From positions 89,179,261 to 89,243,260 of the forward strand of contig NC_081829.1 in NCBI RefSeq assembly GCF_030867095.1: a stretch of 64,000 nucleotides of DNA. Direction: 5' to 3'. The translations under genes and the position numbers were made by a program. Each line of letters opens with the position of its first letter. Positions within the stretch are counted from its first letter, which is position 1. Below are positions 32,680-43,908 of this stretch, in pieces. The notes beneath the pieces are model-generated. The model was not told where the DNA came from and searched no databases. It saw only the letters and a program-made list of their open reading frames with translations. Source of the stretch: Alligator mississippiensis. Taxonomy: Eukaryota > Chordata > Crocodylia > Alligatoridae.

Positions 32680-33334
32680 AAGTTTTCTTTATGCTAACTG
32701 GTTTTAGACAGAAGGTTTGAATAAATTTATTCAGTATTTTTTTGGTTTTCTACACAAAAGATCCGAGTCTAAGGCTGTTTTAAGAGTACTGTCTTTAATT
32801 AGTTACACTCAAAGAGTACTTATGTCTAATTCTTCCTTGGTCTAATCATCTGACCGTAAGTGTTATGTTAACATAATTTTGTTGCTTGTTTTCTCTGCTG
32901 CTATATTTGAAATGAATTATTCCTATTCAAGGGCTTGTTTACACTGTAAAAGTAATTCTTAATGTGTTCTCACAGAGCTTACTTGTGCAGACTGATTGGA
33001 TGAGTTTGCCTCTAAATATGTTCTTTGCCTCAAACTGAAATGCTCCTTTCTTTCCCGATTTAATAAGGATTTTTTAATAATGTTCTGCTTGAATTTCACA
33101 TACACGCGTTGATGTTGTTTGTAGCTCAGCTTGGGAAGAAATGTTGATTTGTTTTTAAGGAGGCATAGTAACGGTTCAGTGTATTTTTAAAACTTTATTT
33201 GATGCCCTTGTCATTTGGATTTGAAATTGATTGTTCAGAAAAGTAAGAACAATCTTATTCTATTTATGCTAACAACATATTTTGCTTAAATAAATGTATG
33301 TTGTCTAAAAAAACTTTATTAACGTTCTAAGAGC
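32680..33334. other. Intron 1, unique sequence
   Basis: I recognised no features. Confidence 0.4.
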
Positions 33335-33336
33335 TA

Positions 33337-33539
33337 CCATGTTTATCCAAATCCCAAACTGTGAGTTTAAGATGACCCCCTAATAATTAGGCTGCAGCTT
33401 CGTCCCTGGTCCTGGAGCCATGGCCATAGCACCTGCCTGCTTCAGCTCAGTATTTAAATCTAAGAAAAGGCTTCCCCCGCCCCCCCCCCATCCATGTTTA
33501 AATGGGGGAGGGGCGTGTCTTGTATTCAAGTCAATATGG
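33337..33539. mobile_element. pogo/Tigger-type MITE with TA target duplication
   Basis: The left end is CCATGTTTATCCAAATCCC and the reverse complement of the right end is CCATATTGACTTGAATACA. TA flanks both sides (33335-33336, 33540-33541). The interior has AAGATGACCCCC and a C/G-rich centre. The tips match the larger pogo-type element at 15.4-18.2 kb, so it is probably a non-autonomous derivative of that family. Confidence 0.75.
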
Positions 33540-33544
33540 TACTT

Positions 33545-34610
33545 CTGACTCTAGGTTAAAATGACTTTCTCTGTTTCTCAGTTTGACAGCTATATTAGAG
33601 GACAGGAAACAATTCAGTATTTAACTGAAAGTATAAGAGAACAGCTTTTGCAATTGTTTTTTTTTTTTTTTGATGTGGAAAGATATTTGCAATAGTGGAG
33701 GGGAACTCTTGTTTCGAAGTCTAAACAAACTAGATAAAAGACTATCAAATCTTTTCTTCCCAATTTTGATTGAGACCCTTGAAGAACTGGAGACAAATTA
33801 GGAACTATCTGAGTCTAAAAAAGGAAAGATCAGGAGTACTGAAACGTTTGCAGAGAGCTTTTCTTTCAGTTCTGAAATAATGATTCTTAGGGTTTAACTC
33901 AGTTCTGAGCAATGTAATTAAAAATTGCTCCTCTTCAAATTCTGGTTTCACTTTGCATTTGAGAGATCTTCCAGTTGTCCATGATCTGTCTGCTTTTTCT
34001 GAAGTAAAAGTCCTAAATTTCCAAGACGTAAGTTTTAAACCTTTTGGGACATACCCTTACCATCTCCATCCCATGCTAGGAAGTGCTGCAGTGAAGTACT
34101 GCACACCCATTCCACCCATGCTGCAGCTCAAAAAAACGTAATACAGCCACAGTTAGAGCAGTTCTGAATGAATTCCAGCAAGCGTACCTGAGGCAGAGAA
34201 CTAGAGGGTTGCAATGGGTGCATGCCAAACACCAGCTATGTTTTATTTCTTTTTTTTCCCTGGCTGTAGTGCTCAGAGCAGACCTGCAGTACTTCACCAT
34301 GGTATTTTCTAGCACAATTCCAGAATCAGTGTAGATAGGCCCTACGTCTCTAACAGCTTAAAGATGAGCCAACAAGCAAAAATCCTTCCCCCCAGACTTC
34401 CCACATTGCATTCCTTTTGTTTCACCTTTCAGGCTGTTAGAAATATCTCTCTCATATTCTTTTCCTAAGAGGTGATTAAATGCCATAAGCCATTAAACTG
34501 AGAGAATAAGGTACAGAGTCAGTGAATTCCTCATGTTAAGATTTGTCGCTGTGATGATATTCCTATATTTCTCATCTGTTTTCCTTAATGAAGTATAAAC
34601 ATTAGCATAA
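33545..34610. other. Intron 1, unique sequence
   Basis: It includes a T-run at about 33658-33671. Otherwise I found nothing recognisable. Confidence 0.4.
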
Positions 34611-34612
34611 AC

Positions 34613-34943
34613 CAGTGATGATGAACCTTTTTAGACTTAAGGTGCTTTTGCATAACTTTTCTGAATTTAGCAGCACCCCAGTTGAGAACCACTGTTCCAT
34701 GTCTCAGGTTACCTACTTTATGTGCAGGCTGCTGCTCTGCCCAGCATCCTAGTTTACAGGAGGGGCATGTGGAACCAGACCAGGAAGCAGCTGAGACACA
34801 AGCAGGCACATTAGGTTTATGGTAAACTGGTTATGTATGCCCCTCCTGGAAAAAGGCATGCCAGACAGTTTCACCCAGCCGTAGCAGTGTTGCCAGTGTT
34901 GGCTCCATGGCACCCTTGAAAGCACCTTGGTTGACAGCCACTG
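34613..34943. mobile_element. hAT-type MITE, TSD GCATAAAC/ACATGAAC
   Basis: It starts CAGTGATGATGAACCTTTTT and ends CACCTTGGTTGACAGCCACTG. The flanking octamers match at 6 of 8 positions with only transitions. The interior has no coding frame. Confidence 0.75.
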
Positions 34944-35054
34944 ACATGAACTATAAAAGTACAGGATATGTATTATACTGTCTTGATTTTTTTTATTTAA
35001 CTCAGTTACCTTAATGTTTTGGACATTTTTTTCCTCAGTCTTAAAGTCACTGTG

Positions 35055-35115
35055 TGACGCGGGATACTGGGCTAGATGGACCTATTACCTGATCCAGGAA
35101 ATGGCAGTTCTTTAC
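35055..35115 (+). repeat. Old LINE/SINE tail (CTGGGCTAGATGGACC type)
   Basis: GATACTGGGCTAGATGGACC is followed by GATCCAGGAAATGGCAGTTC. It resembles the widespread vertebrate tail that normally reads …GGTCTGACCCAGTATGGC. Old L2/L3/CR1-type tails look like this; the family is not assigned. Confidence 0.55.
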
Positions 35116-35135
35116 ATTTTAGTACAGTGACACAC

Positions 35136-35799
35136 TGGGTACATCTACATATGCAATTAGAGGAACACAATAAACTCAGGAGCACTTTGATCCCAAGAAC
35201 ACGACTCCTTGGCATAGCATCTACATGTGCATCTGGGACAGAAAGGAGGCCTGAGCTGGCAGCAGAGTTGGGGGGTGGGGGCGGGGAGAAGTCAGCTCTG
35301 GGGTTCTGGTGTGGTGGTGTTGGGCAACGGCTGGAGCACAAGAGTGCTGAAATTGCGGAGCCGTATGGCTGGACGGCAGGCAGGAGTCCGGCCTCCTGCT
35401 GGCTGGGCTGACCAGGTGCAATTTGCGCCTGCGGTCACCATCGTCACATGCATTTCATCATGGTCAGTTACTGTGCCATAAGTTAGTACTGCCCCTAACA
35501 GTACGATCTTATAGTGGAGTTTGTTTAGTGCACCGTAATATCAGAACATGTGTAAGTGGTGACACTTTACTGTGCAGCTAGGTCAGGGGTGGGCAAAATG
35601 CGGCCCGCCAGGCCATTCTGTTCAGCCCGCGGGGCCCCTAAAAAGTTCAGAAAATTAATATTCATCTGCCCCTGGCTGCCTGTCATGTGGCCCTCGATGG
35701 CTTGCCAAAACTCAGTAAGCGGCCCTCTGCCCAAAATAATTGCCCACCCCTGAACTAGGTAGTCTGCTCTGCAGTAAAGTACACATGTAGATGCACCCA
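35136..35799. mobile_element. MITE (TGGGTACATCTACAT tips) with a nested hAT MITE
   Basis: The ends TGGGTACATCTACAT and ACATGTAGATGCACCCA are inverted repeats matching 29000-29129. The copy is longer because it carries a G-rich interior (about 35230-35440) and an inserted hAT MITE at 35584-35752. The order of insertion is therefore clear: this MITE first, the hAT later. Confidence 0.7.
35584..35752 (+). mobile_element. Complete hAT-type MITE, 169 bp
   Basis: The termini CAGGGGTGGGCAA and TTGCCCACCCCTG are perfect inverted repeats of 13 bp. The flanks AGCTAGGT and AACTAGGT match at 7 of 8 positions. Partial copies of the same element are at 1-64, 37617-37673 and 47586-47624. There is no coding capacity; a hAT transposase would have moved it. 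Confidence 0.93.
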
Positions 35800-35804
35800 C
35801 AGTG

Positions 35805-36298
35805 TATTAAATATATAATGTAGTGTGTTTCAAAGAATGGATGGGCTTTAGAAGGGTTTTTTTTTAATTGAGGAGTGGAGCTTGTCTATGGTATCAGGTA
35901 CTTGTTCTAGACCTCAGAGAAAGCACATATAGAGAGTAAACAGAGATGCAATCTTGTTGTAGTGCACAGATTGCATTTGGAGTGATCTTGCATATATAAT
36001 GTCTTGGGTATGGGTTTTGATAGACTGGAATCTACATAAAAGTGGTCATAGTGATTAATATGGACAAGCTTTTATGGCGCACATCTTGGGAGGGAGATGC
36101 ATAGAAACCCTTCATAAGCATCAGGCTTCAACTATAGTCTTCATGCGTAAAGAGAAGAAACCATATTGCATAGTTCTGTTTTGGGGAGGAGAAGGCTAGA
36201 AGAATTAATTGCACCTCTTAAAGGAAGACAGCAAGATGAAGCAGTGTACTATTGTGTTCCTATGTATCAGGATCTCTGTAGGTCAGTAAAATGAGTAG
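35805..36298. other. Intron 1, unique sequence
   Basis: I recognised no features. Confidence 0.4.
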
Positions 36299-36308
36299 GA
36301 TTTGTATT

Positions 36309-37026
36309 CAGGGGCAGATCCAGAGGAGGTGCAGCAGCGTGGCTTCACCCTCTTTCGGACTACAGGAGCAGCATCCAGGGACTCTCAAGTCCCCAAAGTG
36401 TTTTTCCCTCCATCCTTCCCCTTCCATCCTCAGCAATACATCTCCTACCCTCCCATCTCCCTGCTTCTCCTGCCTGCTGCTTGTCCCTGGCTGACTTCAG
36501 GGTAGGAGAAGCTCCAGACTCATTTCTTGGGAAGACTGGCTCAGCTGGGGACAGCAGTAGCAGAAGGATGGGTTCCTTTTCCCTGCCTAGTTTCCCTAGG
36601 AGCAAGCTCAGGGAGGGGGAAATCTACCAACTGCTGCTGTCCCTGGCTGAGCCCAGCTACCCATGTAGGTTGGCTGGAGATGGGCAGGAACAGCTGGGGA
36701 GTTCTTCCTGCCCCTGGGTCAGCCGGGGTAGGCAGCAGCGGTGGACAGGAGAAGTGTAGCATGGGGTGGGGAGGGGTGGAACAAGGGGTCGTGCTCCTCA
36801 ACACGGAGAGGAAGGGAAGAGGGACTTGAGAGTATGTGGGGTGAGGGAGGGATGTGGAAATCGTACCTGCTTCTGGATTGAACAGAAGTCCCTGGCTGCT
36901 GTTCCTGCAGTCTGGTCTTCCTGCCCCCTTGACTGGGGAGGCAGGGGGAGCAAGAGCACTGTCATTCTTGCAGCATTGGCCACTGCTTCCATACCCTGTT
37001 TTTACAGAATCCTGGATCTGCTCATG
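36309..37026. mobile_element. hAT-type MITE, 718 bp, perfect 8-bp TSD TTTGTATT
   Basis: It begins CAGGGGCAGATCCAG and ends CTGGATCTGCTCATG, which pair at 13 of 15 bases. TTTGTATT lies on both sides (36301-36308, 37027-37034). The interior is GC-rich with CTGGCTGAGCCCAGCT-like words shared with 41158-41713. The open frames inside are compositional. Confidence 0.9.
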
Positions 37027-37616
37027 TTTGTATTCAATATGAAGTTTTGATAAAGACAGGTGGCCTAAATCTATTTTTAAATCAAACTGAAAACAGTTAT
37101 ACTACTGAAATGTTGTCCCCTCCTTAAAGCGGGGGAGGGTAGGAATTAGGTACATTGAGATCTTAAATCACTAAGTTAACGAGAAATCTGTTGTAAAGCT
37201 GGAAATAAAACTTGGATCTGTTGACCAGGTCTTGTAAAGCGTATTAATATTAAGATAGCCTTTTGACTAAAACACCATGTGCATCTTTGCAAATCTTTTG
37301 TTCCGTAATATAAAGATTGTTCCTAGGCTTGTCTGTTGCAGAGGCGTGGAAGTAGGAAACCTGGCCTCTGGCTGGAAATGGAGAGCATCTTGTATTGTTT
37401 TCTAGCAATCCTGTTTGGTCAAACAATGACAGCTCTATAGGAGAGCATTCCTCACTACAGGCAATGCTGCCACTAAGCAGCAACTGTTGTTGGGGTCTGT
37501 GTGCCTTTTAAGAATGGAATGGCCTGAAGGATTTTCCTGTGAGAGGAAAGGGGAAAAAATGGACACTGAAATCTGTTGCAGGCTTATTATAGGGGGTCTG
37601 TGTATGGAGGTTAGAA

Positions 37617-37673
37617 GATGGCTTGACAAAACTCAGTAAGCGGCCCTCCACCTGAAATAATTGCCCATTCCTG
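37617..37673 (+). mobile_element. hAT MITE fragment (3' end of the 35.6 kb family)
   Basis: AAACTCAGTAAGCGGCCCTC and ATAATTGCCCATTCCTG match the last 57 bp of the complete copy at 35584-35752. The 5' part is missing. Confidence 0.85.
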
Positions 37674-37679
37674 AACTAG

Positions 37680-39988
37680 AATTTAATAGGAAAATTTTAT
37701 TCCATTTCAGTATTTATTCACATTCATTCTGTTGGAAATGAAGCTAATACACACACTGGAAGATCCTAAGCCTAAAAGTATTTGCTTACTCAGAGTTTGA
37801 CAGCATTCTTCATTTTAGCTGCAGAAACAGATAATTTTAAGTTAACAAAGCGTGAATTGAAGGCACAATTTTAAAAGAAAAAAAAATCTCATAATGCAGA
37901 CCCAATGCAGTCAGTTACACTAAATTTGTAAGTTCTGTGGAGCAAGGACTGTCTCTGTTTTCTTCACACAGTCCTTGCACAGATGGGTCCTGGTCCTTTA
38001 TCAAGACCTCTGGATGGTAGGATGGTATATGCAAGGCAAGGAAATTCATTAGCTCACAGATTTTTATTTAAAACGATGCTAATTCTGTTTTTAATACAAA
38101 ATGAATAGGATGAGTAGTTTGTCTCAATTTTTAAGACATTGAAGTAGAATTAAGGGTGAAATAACAAACCAGACTTAAGCTAGGTGAGATCTGCACTTGG
38201 GAGTTAAAGGTTCAGCTAGTAAAAATGTTAAGATTTCTTACTGCTTCATATTCTTATATCATTATAAAGAGTGGTGGGAGTGGGGGCAAGGAGGATTTAG
38301 ATGTGGGACTTATTTTAAAAACACTGTTACTACCTCCTTCTAGCAATTACATTTTTAGAAATGGAGTACTCTGAGAGTTTAGTTCTTAAAACTACTCTTA
38401 AACAAGGTTTAGGGTCCCCCCCGTCCCTCCACAGTCAAGAGGGAAAAACTGACTTCTGGATAGAGTAAGGAATTAAATTGGTTTTTGATAAAATAACTGA
38501 AGTGTTAAGGCCTGTTTATTCACAAGAACAGAAAAAAATGCTGTGTTCAGACATGATTTGGGGCCTGCTATTCTGAATGAGAATACGTGGAAGGTAGGAT
38601 GGAAATTAAAGGGTCTCAAGTCAGAATGTTTTGCTTCCTCTTAAGGGCTGTGTCATCAGTGAAAGGGGATTTGGTTATTTATTTTCAAGTAAAAGAAAAG
38701 TCACTTGAGATGCATATGACTGCTTCCTGTATACACTGTTCTCCAGAATGTGATAAACAATTGACTCCAGTGGTCAAACAGTGTTCATGAAAGATGTCTG
38801 TTTATTCTAATGAAATACCAAATGCCTTCCACACGCAGGGATGTTCATATATTGCAGTTAACAAATACTCTAAACAAAGCTGATAACTAAAAATACAGTG
38901 ACACAGATGACACAGAATGGGGACAAAAAACATAGTGGGAAATGAACATACAGTCAATAAAGAAAAACCAAAAGTTCTCGCATGTAAATTAAACGCTCAA
39001 CAAATGTTTCCAAAATATTATTATAGAAGTAGGTTGACTAAAAATGGGATCTAAGGTAGGATCACTTAAGAATATAAATAGACAGAGTGACAGTGCAATG
39101 ATTTTTACCAAAGCCCCTGATATTTCTGTGTTTAATTCAATAATAGAGCATGTCCTGCAAATGGGGGGAAATATGCTGCTCCTTTTCTTTATCAGTCTTA
39201 GAGAGAGAAAAAAAAAGAATTAAAATGCAGATGGAGGTATACAGAAAATCTGCACATGACAGGCAGAGGAAGGTGGTTTAATATTTGGTTTTATTTTTAC
39301 ATTGAACTCTTAGTCAAACAGCACTCTAAAGATGGTTCTTTCAAGTGATGCCAAGGTTTAGCCTGAAAAATAGAGTACTAATCTGCATAATGATACTAAT
39401 AGTATCTTGTTTGTCAGGTTCCAGCTTTCTAAGTGTATCAGTATCTTAATATATGAAAACTTATGCCATGGTATTTAAATATTTTTCTGCAGTTTTTTTT
39501 CTCCTTGATCAGCTAAATCCACTGATTTTTAAATAAGTTGCAAATTTATACTAATCTTCTCAAGAGATGATGACTGCAATAAGACATTCTCAAATGAAAT
39601 ACACTGGTAATATAAACATTTATCATGTGAACTGATAAGCTTTCTTTATTTTCAAAATTAGTTGCCCTGTTGATTATGCCATTTAAATGATCAAAATGAA
39701 GTGAAGCATTCATATTTCTGCTGTTTAAAACAGTTTTCGGCTTCTTCTGCATGAGCTAATTTACAGTAGCTCCGAGGGGCTTTTTTTGGTCGTCAGACTT
39801 TTAGTCAAGTTCTTAATAAGGTGTTCTTATTTCAAGAAACACTATTGCCCTATTAGAGCAAGAGAGACAATATGTATGTGCACATGCACACGTGCATTCT
39901 TTGTGCCTTCCTTCTCAATTGTGTGTTTTGTACTATTTAAGATAAGATATTGACAAAAATTGAGAGTTCTTGTATTTTATTTTGTCAG
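37680..39988. other. Intron 1, 3' end: mostly unique, one SINE-like fragment
   Basis: A diverged TTCTGTGGAGCAAGGACTGT … ATGGGTCCTGGTCC fragment at about 37930-38010 is related to the piece at 5568-5645. Nothing else is recognised before the exon 2 acceptor. Confidence 0.45.
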
Positions 39989-40111
39989 GTTCAAGCCATT
40001 TTTTCCATTTCAAGTAATGTCACCTGAAGAGTATGAAGATCGGGATCTCAGCATACAAGATTTTCCACTGACAGAAGGCCGACTTAAAGTTACATTAATA
40101 GAATGTACCAG
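39989..40111 (+). CDS. PDZD8: PDZD8 coding exon 2
   Basis: Acceptor TTTTGTCAG|GTTC and donor CCAG|GTATGA. The 123-nt exon completes the split Arg codon of exon 1 (AG+G), reads FKPFFPFQVMSPEEY… through LTEGRLKVTLIECT, and ends with AG of the next split Arg codon. It matches the mammalian segment that follows NYKIR, at the end of the SMP domain and the start of the C2-like region. Phase 2 at both ends, so skipping it would keep frame. Codons here favour A or T at the third position, in contrast to exon 1. Confidence 0.97.
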
Positions 40112-41157
40112 GTATGACCAGGTCTCTTTGGTTGTCTTTCTAGACTAACAAGCTGTAGCTGATTTCTAAGTACATGATATAACAACAAGCCTTAATAGGG
40201 TCTTAAAATTCAGGAATATAGTTCACTTCCTTTCATATGGCTCTCAATCTCTGTTTCAAAATGTGAGGGGGAAGGATTTTAGGAGGAGATCTCTTTTATT
40301 GCACCATTATCTGGAATCGAACATGGCCAACCACTGAATGATCTTTGCGTTTCTGAAATTTCCTTTGAACATGGAATGTTGTTTTCCTCGTTACCAAGCC
40401 TCTGAGACATACAATTGCATAAAGTTCAAATGATTTTTAAACTTCTTCCCACTGGCTGCAGTGATAGATAAGTAATATTTAGGTGGTTTTCCATATCAGT
40501 AAGAATTAGATGCAAGACTTACTTTGTAAAAATGTTGGGATAATAGTTTGCAAACCAATGGAATTTTTCCTTACTTGCAAGCTATGGAAATCTGGATGCT
40601 AAGAGGACTGTCATGATCTTAAATCAAGATAAGTGTTGGGCTTTGTTTGTTTTGGGTATTTTGGCTTTTGAACTTAGGGAATGAATCTTAGTATCCCCTT
40701 TAAACTTTTGAAAGAAATGTAACAAAAAACCAACTTTTTTAAACAGAGGAAACAAAGGGCCCAAAACCTCGATGAAAAAGCAGTAGTAGGCAGATGTACC
40801 TTTATCAATGTAATTAATTAGTGTGAAGACTTAATTTTGCCAGTACAGTATGATCTTAGAAGTTTTATCACTGCACAAATAAAACATTTGTATAAGGACA
40901 GAGAAATCAGGCAGTGTTTAGGGGGGGAAACATAATTTACTCTGGAGAGTTTTCTCTAAGAACTGGGCGAGGAAATAAGTCTTGACGGACAACTTTTATA
41001 ATCTTCTATTTTCTTGAGGTCTCAAACTCTCCAGATGATTTGTCTATCAAACTGTATAAACATTTTATTCTTAAACTATATGAATTTAGATTTTTATTAT
41101 AGGAAAAATAATCCCTTCTAATTTTGTTGTCAAATAGATTTTGTAAACTAACACATA

Positions 41158-41713
41158 CAGGGGTGGCAAAGGGGGATGCAGGAGCAGCCACCCACACTGC
41201 AGAGGTGGCTGCAGGCTTGCTCCAAGCCTTCTACCCCAGCACAGGCAGACTGCGCTGCAGGAGCCTTTAGGGACTTTTTAAAGTTCCCAGAGCAGGTAAG
41301 CATTCCCCCACTTCAGCTTAAGAGCTGCTCCTGCCTGCTTCAGCTAGGCAGTGCGAGGGGTGGGCTTAGCTGGGAAACAGTGGCAGCAGCAATAGGGAGG
41401 GAGTGGGTTGCTTCACAGTGCCAGTCCCCGCAGGAGCAGGCACAGGAAGCTGCTGTTGCTGTTGCTGCCCTAGGTGAGCCCAGCCCCCATTCAGCTCAGC
41501 TGGAGTGAGCAGGAACAACTCTGAACATACCCCCGGCCGCAAGACGGCAGGTGAGGGGATGGAGAGGAAGGGAGGGGACGTGACTCTGAGAACGGAGCAG
41601 AAGAGGGGATTCTTTTCTGCTTTGGGGACTTTTTCAAATTCCTCGGAGGCGCCAGTAGCACGGCCTAGGGGGGATGTAGCTGTGTCATTGCAGCTCTTCT
41701 AGATCTGCCCCTG
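41158..41713. mobile_element. hAT-type MITE, 556 bp
   Basis: It begins CAGGGGTGGCAAAG and ends CTAGATCTGCCCCTG. The GC-rich interior shares GAGCAGGAACA, AGCTGCTGTTGCTG and GTGAGCCCAG words with the copy at 36309-37026. The flanks AACACATA / AATATTTA agree only in part. Confidence 0.7.
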
Positions 41714-42680
41714 AATATTTACTTACAGAACTTCATATTTGTAAAGTAAAGAGGTTTAAATGTTTAGCTCCTATAATATTAGAATATGTCATGGGTAAAA
41801 TAACTGAAATGCATGATTCAGGGGTGGACAAACTTGACAAAATAACTCTAAATGAAAAAACAATAGCAAATAACACTGGTATGTGAAAGCATGTTTTAGT
41901 CTTTTGTATAACATTCACTGTACAATTCACAAAAAATGATTTAGTTTTGAAACTCTTGTAATCTGAGGAATATTTAACTGATTCTGAAATATTGTAGGGG
42001 TAAAAATAAATGTAGTTGAAAATCAGCAGAGTAGAAAAGTAAAATCCATTATATTTTTTTGCTCCATAAGTTGACTCAGCAGCCAGTTAGTGAAGATTCT
42101 TGGACCTCCAGTGACATAAATATAGTGCACAAATGAATAAACAAGAACTCTTATTTACAGTCACATTATAATTCAGCTGAAGAATCGTTTTTCAGTGGGT
42201 GGGTTAAAGGCAAAATATGAAAGTATGGAGTTATTTTTCAAGTGTCTGTTAGTTGCGTAAAAATGGATTATAAATAAGGTGTTTAATCTGATCTCCACCA
42301 AAACTAAATGTCCCATTGCTGACTTTAACAAGTTCTTGTTACTTCCAGACCTTGGGCAGTCTTTTTACTAGCTCTTTAATCATTGTTCATATAACAGGTG
42401 CAGAATGTGGTAATGTAGGAATGCTTTAGTGATTTGGCTTGAGGGATATCCTAGTCCCTATAACACTGAACTTTTTTATGTTAAAAAAATTTGGTAGCAG
42501 ACATCCATATTTTCACAGACATGTCCCTCAAAGGGTTTGTGGTAGACTTATTAAAAAATCCTTTATATGTTGTTCAAATCCAGTGAGGGTACTTGGTGCT
42601 TAGTGCGTGCACATAGTCTGTTGGGTCTTCATTTTTTTTTCTGGTCTCCTAAAATCTTCAGAAAGGCTTTTAAAGAAATA

Positions 42681-43908
42681 CCATATTTACTTGAATACAA
42701 GATGACCCTTCAATTATTAGTTTCTATATATGGAAAATTTATACATTTGTTATAATTTTCCAGATATAGGATCTAATTATTGGAGGTTTGCCTTTAATCT
42801 GTCCCCTTCCCACTGTTTCAACAGGAAAATTAAATCTGGAGGGTTAGCCCCCTTGCCCTCTGCTTCCACCCTTCCCTACTATTAGACTGTTTTCCCTGAG
42901 CACATGGAGGTGAGGGGCAAATCTGAAACACTGACCTTGAAATAGTTCAGTGGCTACAGGTACCCACAGACTTAGTTCATCCAGAACGGATGCATTTTGC
43001 CTTTTTTAAAACTGCTGCAAGTTTTAGCATAGATCTTCTGTACTCACACTTTTAAGCAGCATTTTCGTATCTACTTACATAATACAAGCTATGCATGATA
43101 TTAGTTCAAAGCCGAAAGGCTCATGATTTATCACAACAGTTTGTTGGGATGGACCCTAGCAGGGTCAACAGCATTTCAAGCCATGGTGACCCTGCAGCTC
43201 AGTGCTGCTCAGTATGTGTATACTTAAGATACCATTCTCTTCCCTCCCCAACAACAAAGGATCCACATGCTAGTTTGCCCTCGACTCATGGCAGGAACTG
43301 GGTGTTCTTGTCACAAGTTCCAGGATTCTACAGAAATGTATATGCAGGTGAAGCACAAGGCAACTTGATCTGGCTCCATCTCGTGGAGGGCAGGGCTGCA
43401 CTAATCATGTGCCAGGCTGAGAGAGATGTTAGAGGAATTCTGGATGGACTATTTGGGACCCCATTTGATGTTTGCCAGACATTTCAGGGTGGTGAAAAAA
43501 CAAGAATAATTAGAAATGGGAAAGAAAGGCACAGCTCAGCTGTGGGAGTGAAGAGGATATTGAAATGTGTTCAGTGAAGTGGCTCACCATGATTTGCAAA
43601 TGAGTTGGCACAGGGAGACTGCATGCAGTGAGCACTACTGTATATCTTATTCAGATAGGCTGCACTAACCTATCCTTGTGGTAGGTTCCTGTCAGGATGT
43701 TTGCCCAATGTGGGCCATGCTCCATGTTGGCTGCATTTAATCAGCTTCATGTTGGGTTCCATTGCTGAGTACATGCTGCTTTTGACAGCAGTTTAATGAT
43801 AGACAGTGTATTAATGAGGTTTCCTTGTATGCAATTATAAAATGAAGTGCTTTTCCTCCTATGCTCATGAGGGTGGGGGAACCTAGTCTTGAATTTGAGT
43901 AAATATGG
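42681..43908. mobile_element. Probable pogo-type element, 1.2 kb, TA-flanked
   Basis: The left end is CCATATTTACTTGAATACAA and the reverse complement of the right end is CCATATTTACTCAAATTCAA. TA flanks both sides (42679-42680, 43909-43910). The tips match the 15.4-18.2 kb element and the MITE at 33337-33539. Inside is an open frame of 160 codons (43095-43577) with no transposase motifs and no resemblance I recognise. It may be captured DNA or two independent MITEs facing each other. Confidence 0.55.
43095..43577 (+). CDS. Unidentified open frame (160 codons) inside TA-flanked element
   Basis: It reads without stops, with segments FYRNVYAGEAQGNLIWLHL and CQAERDVRGILDGLFGTPF. No known domain is recognised. 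Codon use is ordinary. No promoter or splice evidence is visible. It could be chance, a fragment of a captured gene, or part of an older repeat. Confidence 0.2.
   Translation: MILVQSRKAHDLSQQFVGMDPSRVNSISSHGDPAAQCCSVCVYLRYHSLPSPTTKDPHASLPSTHGRNWVFLSQVPGFYRNVYAGEAQGNLIWLHLVEGRAALIMCQAERDVRGILDGLFGTPFDVCQTFQGGEKTRIIRNGKERHSSAVGVKRILKCVQ

Larger units (their letters stand above)
10173..39988 (+). other. PDZD8: PDZD8 intron 1 (29.8 kb)
   Basis: The donor is AG|GTGGGAGG and the acceptor TTTTGTCAG|GTTC, phase 2. If the intron were retained, the exon 1 frame would run 79 codons further through Gly/Pro-rich intron to a stop at 10408-10410. The repeats inside it are listed separately. No other coding gene on either strand could be supported. 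Confidence 0.93.

Noticed and set aside
36291-37050. Several overlapping open frames of 60-100 codons
   Set aside because: They lie inside a hAT-type MITE with clear ends and TSD, on both strands, and share no coding signature.
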